Assembly: GCA_002238685.1 (NCBI GenBank)
Contig: MPMV01000005.1
Span: 62,001-126,000, forward strand
Direction: 5' to 3'
DNA from: a bacterium EF100-94H03 bin56
Lineage (GTDB): Bacteria > Pseudomonadota > Alphaproteobacteria > SP197
Length of the DNA stretch: 64,000 nt
Part shown: positions 18,507 through 26,685 of the stretch, piece by piece
Numbering within the stretch: position 1 is the first letter of the stretch
How the letters are laid out: each line of letters starts with the position of its first letter
The notes under the pieces: generated by a model
Database searches by the model: none
The model's input: the letters and a program-made list of their open reading frames with translations, nothing else
What the model was told of the DNA's origin: nothing
Position numbers and translations under genes: made by a program

Positions 18507-19400
18507 ATGAGTGTCGACACCATCACGACGGTCGATCCCGATACGTCGAGCGAAGAGATCGGCGCCATTCTCGAGCGCGATGGCTGCATCATCGTCAGGG
18601 ACGCCATCGATCACGCGACGATTGACGCCCTCCTCGGGGATCTCGATCCCTATCTCCAGCGCAAGCCCTGCGGCAACGGCAACTTTGTCGGTTACCAGAC
18701 AAAACGCCTGCATTCACTCTTCGGAAAGTCTCGGCGGGTCCAGGACTTTGTCCTCCACGAGCGGGTGCTTGACATCATGGACCTGACTCTGTTGCCGTGG
18801 TGCGAGAACTACCAGCTCAACTCGAATTCGATCACGGCGATCGGGCCGGACGAGACACCGCAACCGCTGCATCGCGACGATTTGCTCTATCCCCTTGCCC
18901 ATCCCAGCGAACGCAACGCGACATCCACTGTCTTCTGGGCCCTGTCCGATTTCCGGGAAGAAAATGGCGCCACGCGAATCATCCCCGGAAGCCACAAGTG
19001 GGACGATCACAGGGTGCCGCGGGACGAAGAGACCTGCGCCGCGATCATGACGAAGGGGTCGTTCTGCGTCTTTGTCGGCGGCGTCTATCACGGTGGAGGG
19101 CGTAATCTCACACCCGATGTCTGGCGCATCGGCATGTTCACGGGCTTCACCCTTGGCTGGTTGCGCCAGGAACAGAACTGGTATCTTTCCGTGACGCCGG
19201 AAGAGGTGAGGGAAATGCCCGAGAGGCTGGCGCGCTTGCTCGGCTTCAACATTCACCGGCCATTCCTCGGCTGGGTCCAGGACTTCCAGGATCCCTACGA
19301 CGTCATCAGGGGCTATGAGGAACTGTCGTCCGGTGGCAATGATCTTTACGCCGAGGGCGCTACAAGGCCGGTGCCGGGAACCGGCGTCAGGGTTGCGTGA
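18507..19400 (+). CDS. Phytanoyl-CoA dioxygenase family protein
   Basis: A 297-residue Fe(II)/2-oxoglutarate-dependent oxygenase. The iron triad is seen as H122-x-D124 in PLHRDD and H195 in GGVYHGGGRN, with R199 available for 2-oxoglutarate. The N-terminal ILERDGCIIVRDAI and central ENGATRIIPGSHKW are standard for PhyH/ectoine-hydroxylase-like proteins. It hydroxylates an unactivated carbon in an unknown small substrate. Translation starts from a near-perfect ribosome site. A second PhyH-family gene lies 1.4 kb downstream on the other strand, with a toxin-antitoxin pair between them; the two proteins are not close copies. Confidence 0.88.
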   Translation: MSVDTITTVDPDTSSEEIGAILERDGCIIVRDAIDHATIDALLGDLDPYLQRKPCGNGNFVGYQTKRLHSLFGKSRRVQDFVLHERVLDIMDLTLLPWCENYQLNSNSITAIGPDETPQPLHRDDLLYPLAHPSERNATSTVFWALSDFREENGATRIIPGSHKWDDHRVPRDEETCAAIMTKGSFCVFVGGVYHGGGRNLTPDVWRIGMFTGFTLGWLRQEQNWYLSVTPEEVREMPERLARLLGFNIHRPFLGWVQDFQDPYDVIRGYEELSSGGNDLYAEGATRPVPGTGVRVA

Positions 19401-19578
19401 CCCGGCAAGGCTCGGCGTTCGATGACCAAAGGCTTGCCCCTGTCCATCCGGCGCTTCGGCTTGAGTGCCTCGAAACCGCCACGCCGGTAATCCAGTCCCT
19501 GATGGTCTGTTCGGCAATCCAGGTGCGCTGCGACCCGGGATCCAGCTAAGCTCTCGTTCTGGAAGGTGTCTACTGCTC

Positions 19579-19607
19579 TTGACGTTACTACTCTTTATAG
19601 GTAGTAT
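19579..19607 (+). promoter_or_regulatory. Promoter with built-in inverted repeat for the toxin-antitoxin pair
   Basis: TTGACG (19579-19584) and TAGTAT (19602-19607) are spaced by 17 bases in a locally AT-rich stretch. TACTAC at 19586-19591 and GTAGTA at 19601-19606 form a 6-bp inverted repeat lying between and into these boxes, and a related TTAGTAA follows at 19620. This is the arrangement expected of an autorepressed toxin-antitoxin promoter. The start would be about 100 bases ahead of the antitoxin gene. The 19401-19578 stretch shows nothing else. Confidence 0.55.
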
Positions 19608-19714
19608 GATCATTAATAGTTAGTAAGAATAAACAAACTGGAGAGGTCTGAGACGAGCCTCCACCGGAACGTTCTCAAGACACATTTGTACACAGATGAA
19701 AGCGAAGGAACTGC

Positions 19715-20092
19715 ATGTCGAAGTACGCCCTTCTTGAAGCCCATCTGCGGAAATTTGGTGGCAGGGACGTGCCCATGACTTTCGCCGAGATCGAGGAGGT
19801 CATTGGCAATCAATTGCCATCATCGGCTTTCAAGCACCGGCCTTGGTGGTCGAACAACCCGTCCAACAGCGTCATCACCCACGCCTGGCTTCGGGCAGGG
19901 TACGTGTCGGCCGAAGTCGACATGGCTGGCTTCAGGCTGGTCTTCCGCAAGTCGAACGCCGTCAATTCGCATACCGATGCGGAGGAATTCGATTTCTCAC
20001 GCATCTACGGTGCGTTGGAAGGCACGGTGACGATAAGACCGGGGATCGATCTGACAGAGCCTGTGGACGTGGAATGGGACTCGGCGCGGTAG
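19715..20092 (+). CDS. Putative antitoxin with DUF7662-like N-terminal domain
   Basis: A 125-residue protein. Residues 1-75 (start MSKYALLEAHL, TFAEIEEVIGNQLPSSAF, WWSNNPSNSVITHAWLRAGY) match the small domain annotated as DUF7662, thought to bind nucleic acid. The C-terminal tail ALEGTVTIRPGIDLTEP followed by an acidic Trp-containing end is the kind of segment by which VapB-type antitoxins occupy PIN toxins. AAGGAA precedes the ATG. It lies 12 bases ahead of the PIN toxin gene behind an AT-rich promoter with an inverted repeat, so I read it as the cognate antitoxin and likely repressor. The domain label is from memory. Confidence 0.75.
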   Translation: MSKYALLEAHLRKFGGRDVPMTFAEIEEVIGNQLPSSAFKHRPWWSNNPSNSVITHAWLRAGYVSAEVDMAGFRLVFRKSNAVNSHTDAEEFDFSRIYGALEGTVTIRPGIDLTEPVDVEWDSAR

Positions 20093-20104
20093 TCGGACAG
20101 ACCT

Positions 20105-20512
20105 GTGTTGCTGCTTGATACCTGCGCGGTGATCTGGATCGCGCACGGCGATCCGATACGCAGACCCGCCTCGGATGCCTTGACGGAACCAAGTAGGCCC
20201 GACCTTGCGATCTTCGTCTCCCCCATGACCGCATGGGAAATCGCGATGCTTGCGGCGAAGAATAGAATCTCTCTTTCGTTGAACCCCGAAATCTGGTTCG
20301 ACCGATTCTGCGCCCTTCCGGGAGTAACGCTTGCCAGGATGCCACCGTCGGTGCTTGTTGCTTCCTGCTCGCTGCCGGGTTCGCCGCCTGCCGATCCGGT
20401 GGACCGCATTCTCGCTGCTACCGCGCGGGCATTCGGATACACCCTGGTGACCCGTGACCGTCGCCTGCTCGACTACGGAGCAGAGGGCCATGTGCGGGCC
20501 ATGGAGTGCTGA
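20105..20512 (+). CDS. vapC: PIN-domain ribonuclease toxin (VapC family)
   Basis: A 135-residue PIN-domain protein. The acidic metal site is visible: D5 in LLLDTCAVIW, E45 in MTAWEIAMLA, D97/D100 in ADPVDRILAATA, and D118 in TLVTRDRRLLDYG. Such toxins cut tRNA, rRNA or mRNA when freed from their antitoxin. It starts with GTG, 12 bases after the antitoxin stop, with only a weak ribosome site, which would keep toxin output below antitoxin output. All catalytic positions are intact, so it looks active. The 257 bases after it (20513-20769) hold nothing I can identify. Confidence 0.9.
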   Translation: MLLLDTCAVIWIAHGDPIRRPASDALTEPSRPDLAIFVSPMTAWEIAMLAAKNRISLSLNPEIWFDRFCALPGVTLARMPPSVLVASCSLPGSPPADPVDRILAATARAFGYTLVTRDRRLLDYGAEGHVRAMEC

Positions 20513-20769
20513 GAGCCAGTTCGACGCCTTGGTCGAGCAGGGCACGGACCGGGTTCGATCGCCTCGTGCAACCATCCAGATTGCACGGCAAGGCGGTTGG
20601 GCCGAGACCTTGACCCAGGCGTTCAGCACCCAGCCTTTGCCGCGCTGAAAACCGCACCTTGATGAAACCGCCGACACGCCTCGTTGGCCGCGTCAGGGAT
20701 TTCGACAGGGACGACAGCACACGTGACCAGAGGTGGGCGCGCTGGAGCAGCAGGGGAATCCGGGTGTCT

Positions 20770-21627
20770 TCAGCTGAGATCGGGAAAACTGTCGCGCACG
20801 AAGATCGTGTAGCCCTCGTCGCCGGGGTCCTCAAGATCGATGAGCGGGGTGGACGAGAAGACACCGTCGTAGGCGCCTTGCTCAAGTGAATCGTCAGGAG
20901 CCGTCGTCATCGTCTTGAATGCATGGTGCTTCTGGTCCGGGAACACTGGAGCGTTGCTGATTGCGTTGTATGAGAACTCGAGGAGAATGCGGTTCCAAGG
21001 TGCCCGGTTGTCGCCCGAGGCGTGCACGGTGTTGCAGTGAAAGAAGAGACCGTCGCCAGGTTCGAGTTCGATGGCGACATCCTCGAAACGTTCCAGCATG
21101 GCCCTGGCGCGCAGCGGATGGATGTTGGAGTAGGCGTGATCGTCTCGGATGCGATCAACCCTTCCCATGTGGTGCGAGCCCTTCAGTATGTGGAGACATC
21201 CGCTTTCCTCCGTCGCCCCGGTCAACGCCACGATACAGGTCAGCATGTCCGGCTTCAGGCACCCGTCCTGGTACCAGCCGCCGAAGTCCTGGTGCCAGAC
21301 AACCCGGCCACTGCGTCCAGCCGGTTTCTGGACGATCTTCGAATGGTAATGGTAGACGGGTTCGCCGATCAGGGCCTCGGCGCCGTTCACAATGCGGGCG
21401 AGACGCGTTGCCGTGCCGAGCCAGTCGTCACCATGACGCACCCAGCCAAGGTAGTCGTGCTGCGTCCTCTCGCTGCCATCGTGAATGGTCGCAAGGCGCC
21501 CGCCAATGCCGGGGTCCTCGTTGATCGCCTGGCGAAGCGGTGCCAGTTCCGAATTCGAGAAGAACCCCGGCAGCAGGAGATAGCCATCCCGGTGATATCG
21601 GGCAATGTCGTCGGGAGCGAGTGTCAT
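20770..21627 (-). CDS. Phytanoyl-CoA dioxygenase family protein
   Basis: A 285-residue Fe(II)/2-oxoglutarate oxygenase. The triad is H112-x-D114 in WHQDFGGWYQDG and H202 in NTVHASGDN, with R208 or R213 for 2-oxoglutarate. The start DDIARYHRDGYLLLPGFF and ESGCLHILKGSHHMG are typical of ectoine-hydroxylase-like PhyH proteins. It lies 57 bases downstream of an acyl-CoA ligase gene and in line with a polyamine-type binding protein, so it is probably the last gene of a minus-strand uptake and catabolism operon. The substrate is unknown. Confidence 0.88.
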   Translation of the reverse strand: MTLAPDDIARYHRDGYLLLPGFFSNSELAPLRQAINEDPGIGGRLATIHDGSERTQHDYLGWVRHGDDWLGTATRLARIVNGAEALIGEPVYHYHSKIVQKPAGRSGRVVWHQDFGGWYQDGCLKPDMLTCIVALTGATEESGCLHILKGSHHMGRVDRIRDDHAYSNIHPLRARAMLERFEDVAIELEPGDGLFFHCNTVHASGDNRAPWNRILLEFSYNAISNAPVFPDQKHHAFKTMTTAPDDSLEQGAYDGVFSSTPLIDLEDPGDEGYTIFVRDSFPDLS

Positions 21628-21684
21628 CGTCGAACCGCATGGTGGGTGGGCATCATGGCACCGTAGGTGGCGTGCCGGCCAGCG

Positions 21685-23295
21685 TCATCGCTTCAGGGTG
21701 ACACCTGCCTTCTCGCGGTCGAAGGTGGAGGACGTGACACCGGCATGGCGCAGGGCCACCTTCCTGATCTTGCCGGTGGGGGTCTTGGGAAGGCTTGTTG
21801 CAACATCGATGTAACGCGGCACCATGAAACGGGCCATCCTCGGCTCGAGGAAACGGACGAGGGTTTCCGGGTCGAGTGTGCATCCGGGTTGTGGAATCAC
21901 CGTGGCCATCACCTCGTCCTCGGTATGTTCGCTCGGCACGGGAAAGACCGCGCACTCAAGGACATCCGCGTGGAGGTTGATTTCATTCTCCACCTCGAGG
22001 GAGGAGATATTTTCGCCGCGCCTGCGGATGGAATCACTCATGCGGTCGACAAAGTAGTAACGGCCGTCGCTCGTCTTCATCATGGCATCGCCCGAGTGCA
22101 GCCACAGGTTGGACCAGGCTCTCTCCGTCCAATCCGGGTGGCGCCAGTAGCCCGACATGAGGAGCCAGGGTTCCTTGCCGCGAATGACGAACTCGCCAAC
22201 AGTGCCGTCCGGCACCTCTTCGTCGTTGGCATCGACAATCCGCGCCTCGTAGAATTCGTCCGCCAGCCTGCCGCAGGTCTTCCAGTCGGGATCGTTCCAG
22301 TCCATTCGGTGTGGCGCGGACACTTCCGTTGACCCGTAGGTGGTCTTGATCTTCATGTCGAATCGGCTCGCAAAGCTGCCGGCATCCGGAAACATCGGGA
22401 CGACGAGTGCGCGTTCGATGGGGACGTCGCCGTCATCGGGCTTCCGGGGCTGGCGCGCCAGGAAGTTCGCCATGGCCCCGAGAAAGAACGTGACCGTTGC
22501 TCCGAATCGCCTGGCATCGCTCCAGAAGCGTTCGACACTGAATCGTTCCGTCACTACGGCTGCGGAGCCGGCGATCATCGACGAGTAGCACATGGCCCAC
22601 TGCCCGGCGATGTGGAAGAGCGGCAGCGGTGCGTAGTAGATGTCGCCTGGCTTGAGGTCCATGAGCTCGAAGTTCCCGTGGGCATAGCCATAGGCCTGGC
22701 GCTGGGAAATCATGACTCCCTTGGAGGGGCCCGTGGTGCCCGAGGTATACATCACCGCCTTGAGGTCGTGGTGGCGAGGAAGGTCGCCTGGCGGTGCGTC
22801 ATGCGCTTCGAGCAGCTGAGGGAAATCAATCCTGTCGAGGTGAGAAAGCACGTGCGGAAGCGGGGGTTGCGCACCCGCCGGATTGAAGACGACGAGGCGC
22901 TCGAGATGCTCGAGATCACCGGCCACCTCGCCAAGGCAGTCGAGAAAACCCGTCGCGACGATCATCGTGCGGGCGGACGAATCATTGATGATGTGGGTGA
23001 GAAGGTTGCCGCGCAATGCGGTGTTGACGGGTACCTGGACGGCGCCGGTCTTGCCCAGACCAAGCCACACGAGGATGAACTCGACGACATTCGGCATCAC
23101 CACCAGCACGGCCTCGCCGGACTCGATTCCAAGTTCCGTAATCCCGTTGGCGAGCCTGTTGGAGTCACGATGGGCCTCACCATAGGTGAGGGTACGCCGG
23201 TCAGACAGAACAAAGGGCGCATCCGGCGCCTCGGTTGCCCGGTGGTGAAGAATGCGCCCCACGCTCTGCCGGTCAGGGGGATCCCTTTGCGGCAT
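21685..23295 (-). CDS. AMP-forming acyl-CoA ligase (crotonobetaine/carnitine-CoA ligase-like)
   Basis: A 536-residue ANL-superfamily adenylate-forming ligase. The phosphate-binding loop is YTSGTTGPSKGVMIS near residue 180, the A5 motif is TTYGSTEVSAPHRMDW, the hinge Asp lies in LHSGDAMMKTSDGRYYFVDR, and the C-terminal catalytic Lys is in PKTPTGKIRK. It activates a carboxylic acid through an acyl-adenylate and joins it to CoA. The context (binding protein, PhyH oxygenase) suggests a small imported acid such as a betaine or carnitine analogue; this is inferred. A second, related ligase is at 44.9-46.5 kb. Confidence 0.9.
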   Translation of the reverse strand: MPQRDPPDRQSVGRILHHRATEAPDAPFVLSDRRTLTYGEAHRDSNRLANGITELGIESGEAVLVVMPNVVEFILVWLGLGKTGAVQVPVNTALRGNLLTHIINDSSARTMIVATGFLDCLGEVAGDLEHLERLVVFNPAGAQPPLPHVLSHLDRIDFPQLLEAHDAPPGDLPRHHDLKAVMYTSGTTGPSKGVMISQRQAYGYAHGNFELMDLKPGDIYYAPLPLFHIAGQWAMCYSSMIAGSAAVVTERFSVERFWSDARRFGATVTFFLGAMANFLARQPRKPDDGDVPIERALVVPMFPDAGSFASRFDMKIKTTYGSTEVSAPHRMDWNDPDWKTCGRLADEFYEARIVDANDEEVPDGTVGEFVIRGKEPWLLMSGYWRHPDWTERAWSNLWLHSGDAMMKTSDGRYYFVDRMSDSIRRRGENISSLEVENEINLHADVLECAVFPVPSEHTEDEVMATVIPQPGCTLDPETLVRFLEPRMARFMVPRYIDVATSLPKTPTGKIRKVALRHAGVTSSTFDREKAGVTLKR

Positions 23296-23308
23296 GGTTC
23301 ACAATTCA

Positions 23309-23341
23309 TGCATCAGCGGGCCGTGGAAGCCCGCTGATGCA
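23309..23341 (-). promoter_or_regulatory. Intercistronic 13-bp hairpin between binding-protein and ligase genes
   Basis: A perfect 13-bp stem (TGCATCAGCGGGC and its inverse) with a 7-base loop fills most of the 58-base gap between the solute-binding-protein stop and the ligase start. No U-rich tail follows on the minus strand. Such hairpins after binding-protein genes often stabilise the upstream message and reduce read-through, giving excess binding protein over downstream enzymes. Confidence 0.6.
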
Positions 23342-23353
23342 GTACGGCCAGGA

Positions 23354-24514
23354 TCAGAAACCGGCCTTGATCTCGTCGAACAGCGCAATGTACTTCTCGC
23401 GGACTTCCGGCCTGATCTCGGCGAAGAAGCGGCTGTCCTTCATGAAGGCCACCGGATCGGAGATTCCGAGATCGTCGAGCGTGCTCTGGTCCACCAGATC
23501 AAAGGCCTTCTGGTTGCAGTGGCCATATCCGTAGTTGCTGATGATGAACTCACCGGTTTCGGGTGCCGACACGGCATTCAGGAAATCGTAGGTCTTGTCG
23601 TCGGACCCTTCGCCCGTGGCGATGTGAACATTTCCACACACCCAGGTGTAAATTCCCTCCTTCGGGTTCATGTACTCGACCTCGATACCCTGGTTCTTGA
23701 GTTCGATGACAGAACTGTTCCAGGCATACGAGGCGACGAGTTCGCCCGTCGCGAGGCCCTGCTCGACGGCCGTAATGTCGGTCCAGTACCAGCGCAGGAC
23801 TTCGCGCTGCTTGCGCATCCACGTGGCCGCTTCCTCGAGTTCCTCGTCGGTCATGTCGAAGGGATCCTCCGCGCCGATGAGGGCGCCGACCACACCGAAG
23901 ACACCGTCGACCGAATCGTAGATTCCCAGGCGCCCGGCGTACTTCTCGTCGAACAGGATCATCCAGGAATGGTTGTCCGGGCCGGCGTATTCCGGCGCCA
24001 GGTCCGGACGGAACAGAACCGAACTGTTGCCCCAGTCGACGGGAACGAAGACCTGGTTCCCCTCGATGACCGCCCCCGTCACGGTCTGCAGACTGGGAAA
24101 CACGTCGTCCCAGTGTTCGAGACGGGACGTGTCGAGTGGCGCAAGCAGTCCGGCATCCCACCAGCGCTGCAGACTGTAGGTGCAGGGCGCTGCAATGTCG
24201 GGCTTGAACCCCGCGCGCATCTTCTGGAACCCTTCCTCTTCCTCGCCCCACAGCGTGAAGGCCGGAGTCGTGCCGTGTTTGTCGATGTAGCTCGTATGGA
24301 GTTCCGGAATGTCGTAACCGGACCAGGTGAAGACAGTCAGGTCACTGTCAATGTCGAAATCTGCCGCTTCTTCCTCCTGGGCGTGGCTTGCCACGAGCGG
24401 CATGGCAACGGTGGCCACGCCTGCCGATGCCAGTACCCTGTTGATATCCCGGCGCGAGATATCGTGGTTGGCCAGACGTGAGCGAAATTCGTCAACATCC
24501 ATGATTGGGGTCAT
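23354..24514 (-). CDS. ABC transporter solute-binding protein, PotD-like (spermidine/putrescine type)
   Basis: A 386-residue periplasmic binding protein. The N-terminus has a twin-arginine-like signal (SRRDINRVLASAGV, then a hydrophobic run to SHAQEEE) after an unusually long 18-residue n-region, suggesting Tat export. The mature part shows PotD-family blocks such as LTVFTWSGYDIPELHTSYI, PVDWGNSSVLFRPD and YDFLNAVSAPETGEFI. GGGAGGAG lies just before the ATG. The matching PotABC-type genes are at 27.3-30.1 kb, separated by two oppositely oriented genes, so the importer is split over two transcripts. Polyamine or another cationic small molecule is the expected ligand. Confidence 0.88.
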   Translation of the reverse strand: MTPIMDVDEFRSRLANHDISRRDINRVLASAGVATVAMPLVASHAQEEEAADFDIDSDLTVFTWSGYDIPELHTSYIDKHGTTPAFTLWGEEEEGFQKMRAGFKPDIAAPCTYSLQRWWDAGLLAPLDTSRLEHWDDVFPSLQTVTGAVIEGNQVFVPVDWGNSSVLFRPDLAPEYAGPDNHSWMILFDEKYAGRLGIYDSVDGVFGVVGALIGAEDPFDMTDEELEEAATWMRKQREVLRWYWTDITAVEQGLATGELVASYAWNSSVIELKNQGIEVEYMNPKEGIYTWVCGNVHIATGEGSDDKTYDFLNAVSAPETGEFIISNYGYGHCNQKAFDLVDQSTLDDLGISDPVAFMKDSRFFAEIRPEVREKYIALFDEIKAGF

Positions 24515-24638
24515 TGTGCTCCTCCCATGAGCAGTGGTTGGTCCACATGTGCAGGAACCTTATGCGAATCGACCCAATGGTGAAAGAACCATCATCCCGG
24601 GTTGACGCCGGATGATCATTCGTGACCTTTGTCATGCC

Positions 24639-25667
24639 ATGCGATTCAGCTTCTATCTACCGTGCTACTGGCCCGACCTTTCCTACCCGGCGCACCGTCT
24701 CTATGAGGACGCCATCGAGGAAAGCGTCCTCGCCGAGGCCCTCGGTTTCGACACCCTGTGCATCCCCGAACATCACTTCATCAACTATCTCACCCATCCC
24801 CAGCCCTTGCTGACGGCCGTGAAGGTCGCCAGCCGGACGCGCGCGATTCGCATCATCACGTCCGTCCTCGTCCTTCCCGTCCATGACATGCGACGTCTCG
24901 CCGGGGAGATCTGTCAGGCCGACTGCCTGATGGAAGGCAGGCTGGAACTCGGTGTCGGTCGGGGCGCCTTCGCCTACGAGTTCGACAGGTTCAACGTGCC
25001 GCCGGAAGAGAGCCGGGAGCGTTTCGATGATGCCCTGGCCCTCCTCGAGGCGCTCCTGTCGGGCCGGGAAACCGGCTGGAAGAGCCGGTGGTACGACTTC
25101 GAGCCTGTTGCCATCACACCCCATTCTCTTCAGAAACCCATTCCACTGTGGATCGCTGCCCTGGGCTACGAGGCGATCTACCACTCTGTCCGCCGCGGCT
25201 ATCATGTGCAGACGACACCGTTGAGGGGCGGCATGGAGACGGTCCGGATGCAGGCCGGCGCCTTCAACGACGCCCGCCGTGACGGAGGTGCGGCATGTGA
25301 CGGGGCACGGTTTTCCATGCTGCGCATGGTCTACGTCGCGGAGAACGAGGCTGACAGGCGAGAGAAGATCGCCATGGCCCACGACAACCATCGCAGGTTC
25401 TGCAACGTCTTCCATACCCCAGGCACTGTGTCGAACGGGGAGATCGTGCCCCTGGATATCGCCGAATCGATGGATGACATTGCCGATGCGCTGCCGATCG
25501 GAACCGCCCGGGAGGTGGTGGACAAGCTGGGCGATTATGAGAATCTCGACGTCATGGATCTCCTCTGCAACATGTCCTTTGGCGCCAGTCATCGGGATGT
25601 CATGGCCTCCATGGAGAGATTTGCCCGTGATGTCATGCCTCACTTTGAAAGACAGGGAACGCCATGA
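24639..25667 (+). CDS. LLM-class flavin-dependent oxidoreductase (bacterial luciferase-like)
   Basis: A 342-residue luciferase-like monooxygenase. It begins MRFSFYLPCYWPD, then EAEALGFDTL-type VLAEALGFDTLCIPEHHF, followed by the barrel segments AIRIITSVLVLPVHDMRRLA and LMEGRLELGVGRGAFAYEF. Family members use FMNH2 or F420 to oxidise or reduce small molecules; the flavin reductase at 8.6 kb could supply reduced flavin but is distant. ATG 24612 is in frame but gives an odd leader, so ATG 24639 is preferred. Its ATGA overlap with the M19 gene shows co-translation. Confidence 0.85.
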   Translation: MRFSFYLPCYWPDLSYPAHRLYEDAIEESVLAEALGFDTLCIPEHHFINYLTHPQPLLTAVKVASRTRAIRIITSVLVLPVHDMRRLAGEICQADCLMEGRLELGVGRGAFAYEFDRFNVPPEESRERFDDALALLEALLSGRETGWKSRWYDFEPVAITPHSLQKPIPLWIAALGYEAIYHSVRRGYHVQTTPLRGGMETVRMQAGAFNDARRDGGAACDGARFSMLRMVYVAENEADRREKIAMAHDNHRRFCNVFHTPGTVSNGEIVPLDIAESMDDIADALPIGTAREVVDKLGDYENLDVMDLLCNMSFGASHRDVMASMERFARDVMPHFERQGTP

Positions 25668-26668
25668 CGAACCTCCACGAACGCTCTCTCGTCATCGACG
25701 GTCTCAACTTCCATGGCGACGGTGATCCGGGTGTGCTGCGCCGAGCCGGGGTGACGGCGGTCAACATGACAGTGAGTCACTTCGAGGCCGACTTCGAGGA
25801 GGCCATGGATGGCCTGGCGCGCTGGCACGCCATACTCGTGAAACCCGATTCGGGTTGGCGTCTGGTGAGAAAGGCCGCGGACATCGAGACCTGCCACGCG
25901 GACGGCACCACCGGTCTCATCATGGGTTGGCAGAATCTCCGTCCTGTCGGCGACAAGGTCGAGCGGTTGGCGATGCTCCACGCACTGGGACTGCGTGTGG
26001 CCCAGCTCACCTACAACGGGCGCACTCTCCTTGGAGACGGATGCCTCGAACCGGAGGATCGGGGTCTCACGGCGCTGGGCCGCGAGGTCATCGCCATGAT
26101 GAACTCCCTTGGCATGGCGATTGATCTTTCCCATGTCGGCCAGAGAACCTCCGTCGAGGCGGCTACGGCGTCAACAAGGCCCGTTTTCGCCACCCACGCG
26201 AACGCCCGTTCGATCACGCCGGCCTTGCGGAACAAGTCCGACGAAGCCATTCGGTCCATAGCCGCTTCGGGAGGTGTCATCGGCATCAGCATCTATGGAC
26301 CGATGTGCTGGGACGGCGACAGCCGTCGACACCCGTCGCTGGATGATTTCATGCGCCATCTCGAACATGTCGTGACCCTTGCCGGAATTGATCATGTCGG
26401 CATCGGAACCGATCTGCCCGCAGTGGCCGACAGCAATGCGGTGAACCACATCACCGCCTTCACCCTGGAGAACTATCCGGCCGCCATCAGGGCCTACGCC
26501 GAGGCCTTCAGCAACCGTATCGAGGACCGCTACCTTGCCGACTGCCGCAGCCACGGTGAACTCTCCCGCATCACCGACCGCCTTCTCGGGTCCGGTTGGG
26601 ATCAGGCCGACATCGCCAGGCTCCTCGGCGACAACTTCCTGAGGGCCTTTCGCGCCAACTGGGGGTGA
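25664..26668 (+). CDS. Membrane dipeptidase (peptidase M19) family protein, variant metal site
   Basis: A 334-residue amidohydrolase-fold protein of the M19/renal dipeptidase family. Later metal-site segments are normal (AIDLSHVGQRTS near 148, FATHANARSITPALRNKSDEA, DHVGIGTDLP near 247). The first HxD motif, usually DGHND, reads DGLNFHGDGD, and the bridging-Glu segment reads IMGWQNL with no Glu. This is the pattern of a divergent M19 subgroup, so dipeptidase activity should not be assumed. It overlaps the LLM oxidoreductase gene by four bases and so probably acts on the same compound. Confidence 0.82.
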   Translation: MTNLHERSLVIDGLNFHGDGDPGVLRRAGVTAVNMTVSHFEADFEEAMDGLARWHAILVKPDSGWRLVRKAADIETCHADGTTGLIMGWQNLRPVGDKVERLAMLHALGLRVAQLTYNGRTLLGDGCLEPEDRGLTALGREVIAMMNSLGMAIDLSHVGQRTSVEAATASTRPVFATHANARSITPALRNKSDEAIRSIAASGGVIGISIYGPMCWDGDSRRHPSLDDFMRHLEHVVTLAGIDHVGIGTDLPAVADSNAVNHITAFTLENYPAAIRAYAEAFSNRIEDRYLADCRSHGELSRITDRLLGSGWDQADIARLLGDNFLRAFRANWG

Positions 26669-26685
26669 TCCTCCGGGCATTCAGG

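Noticed and set aside
20513-20769. Possible transposase remnant after vapC
   Set aside because: Frames on the minus strand looked vaguely transposase-like but no motif could be named and no terminal repeats were seen.
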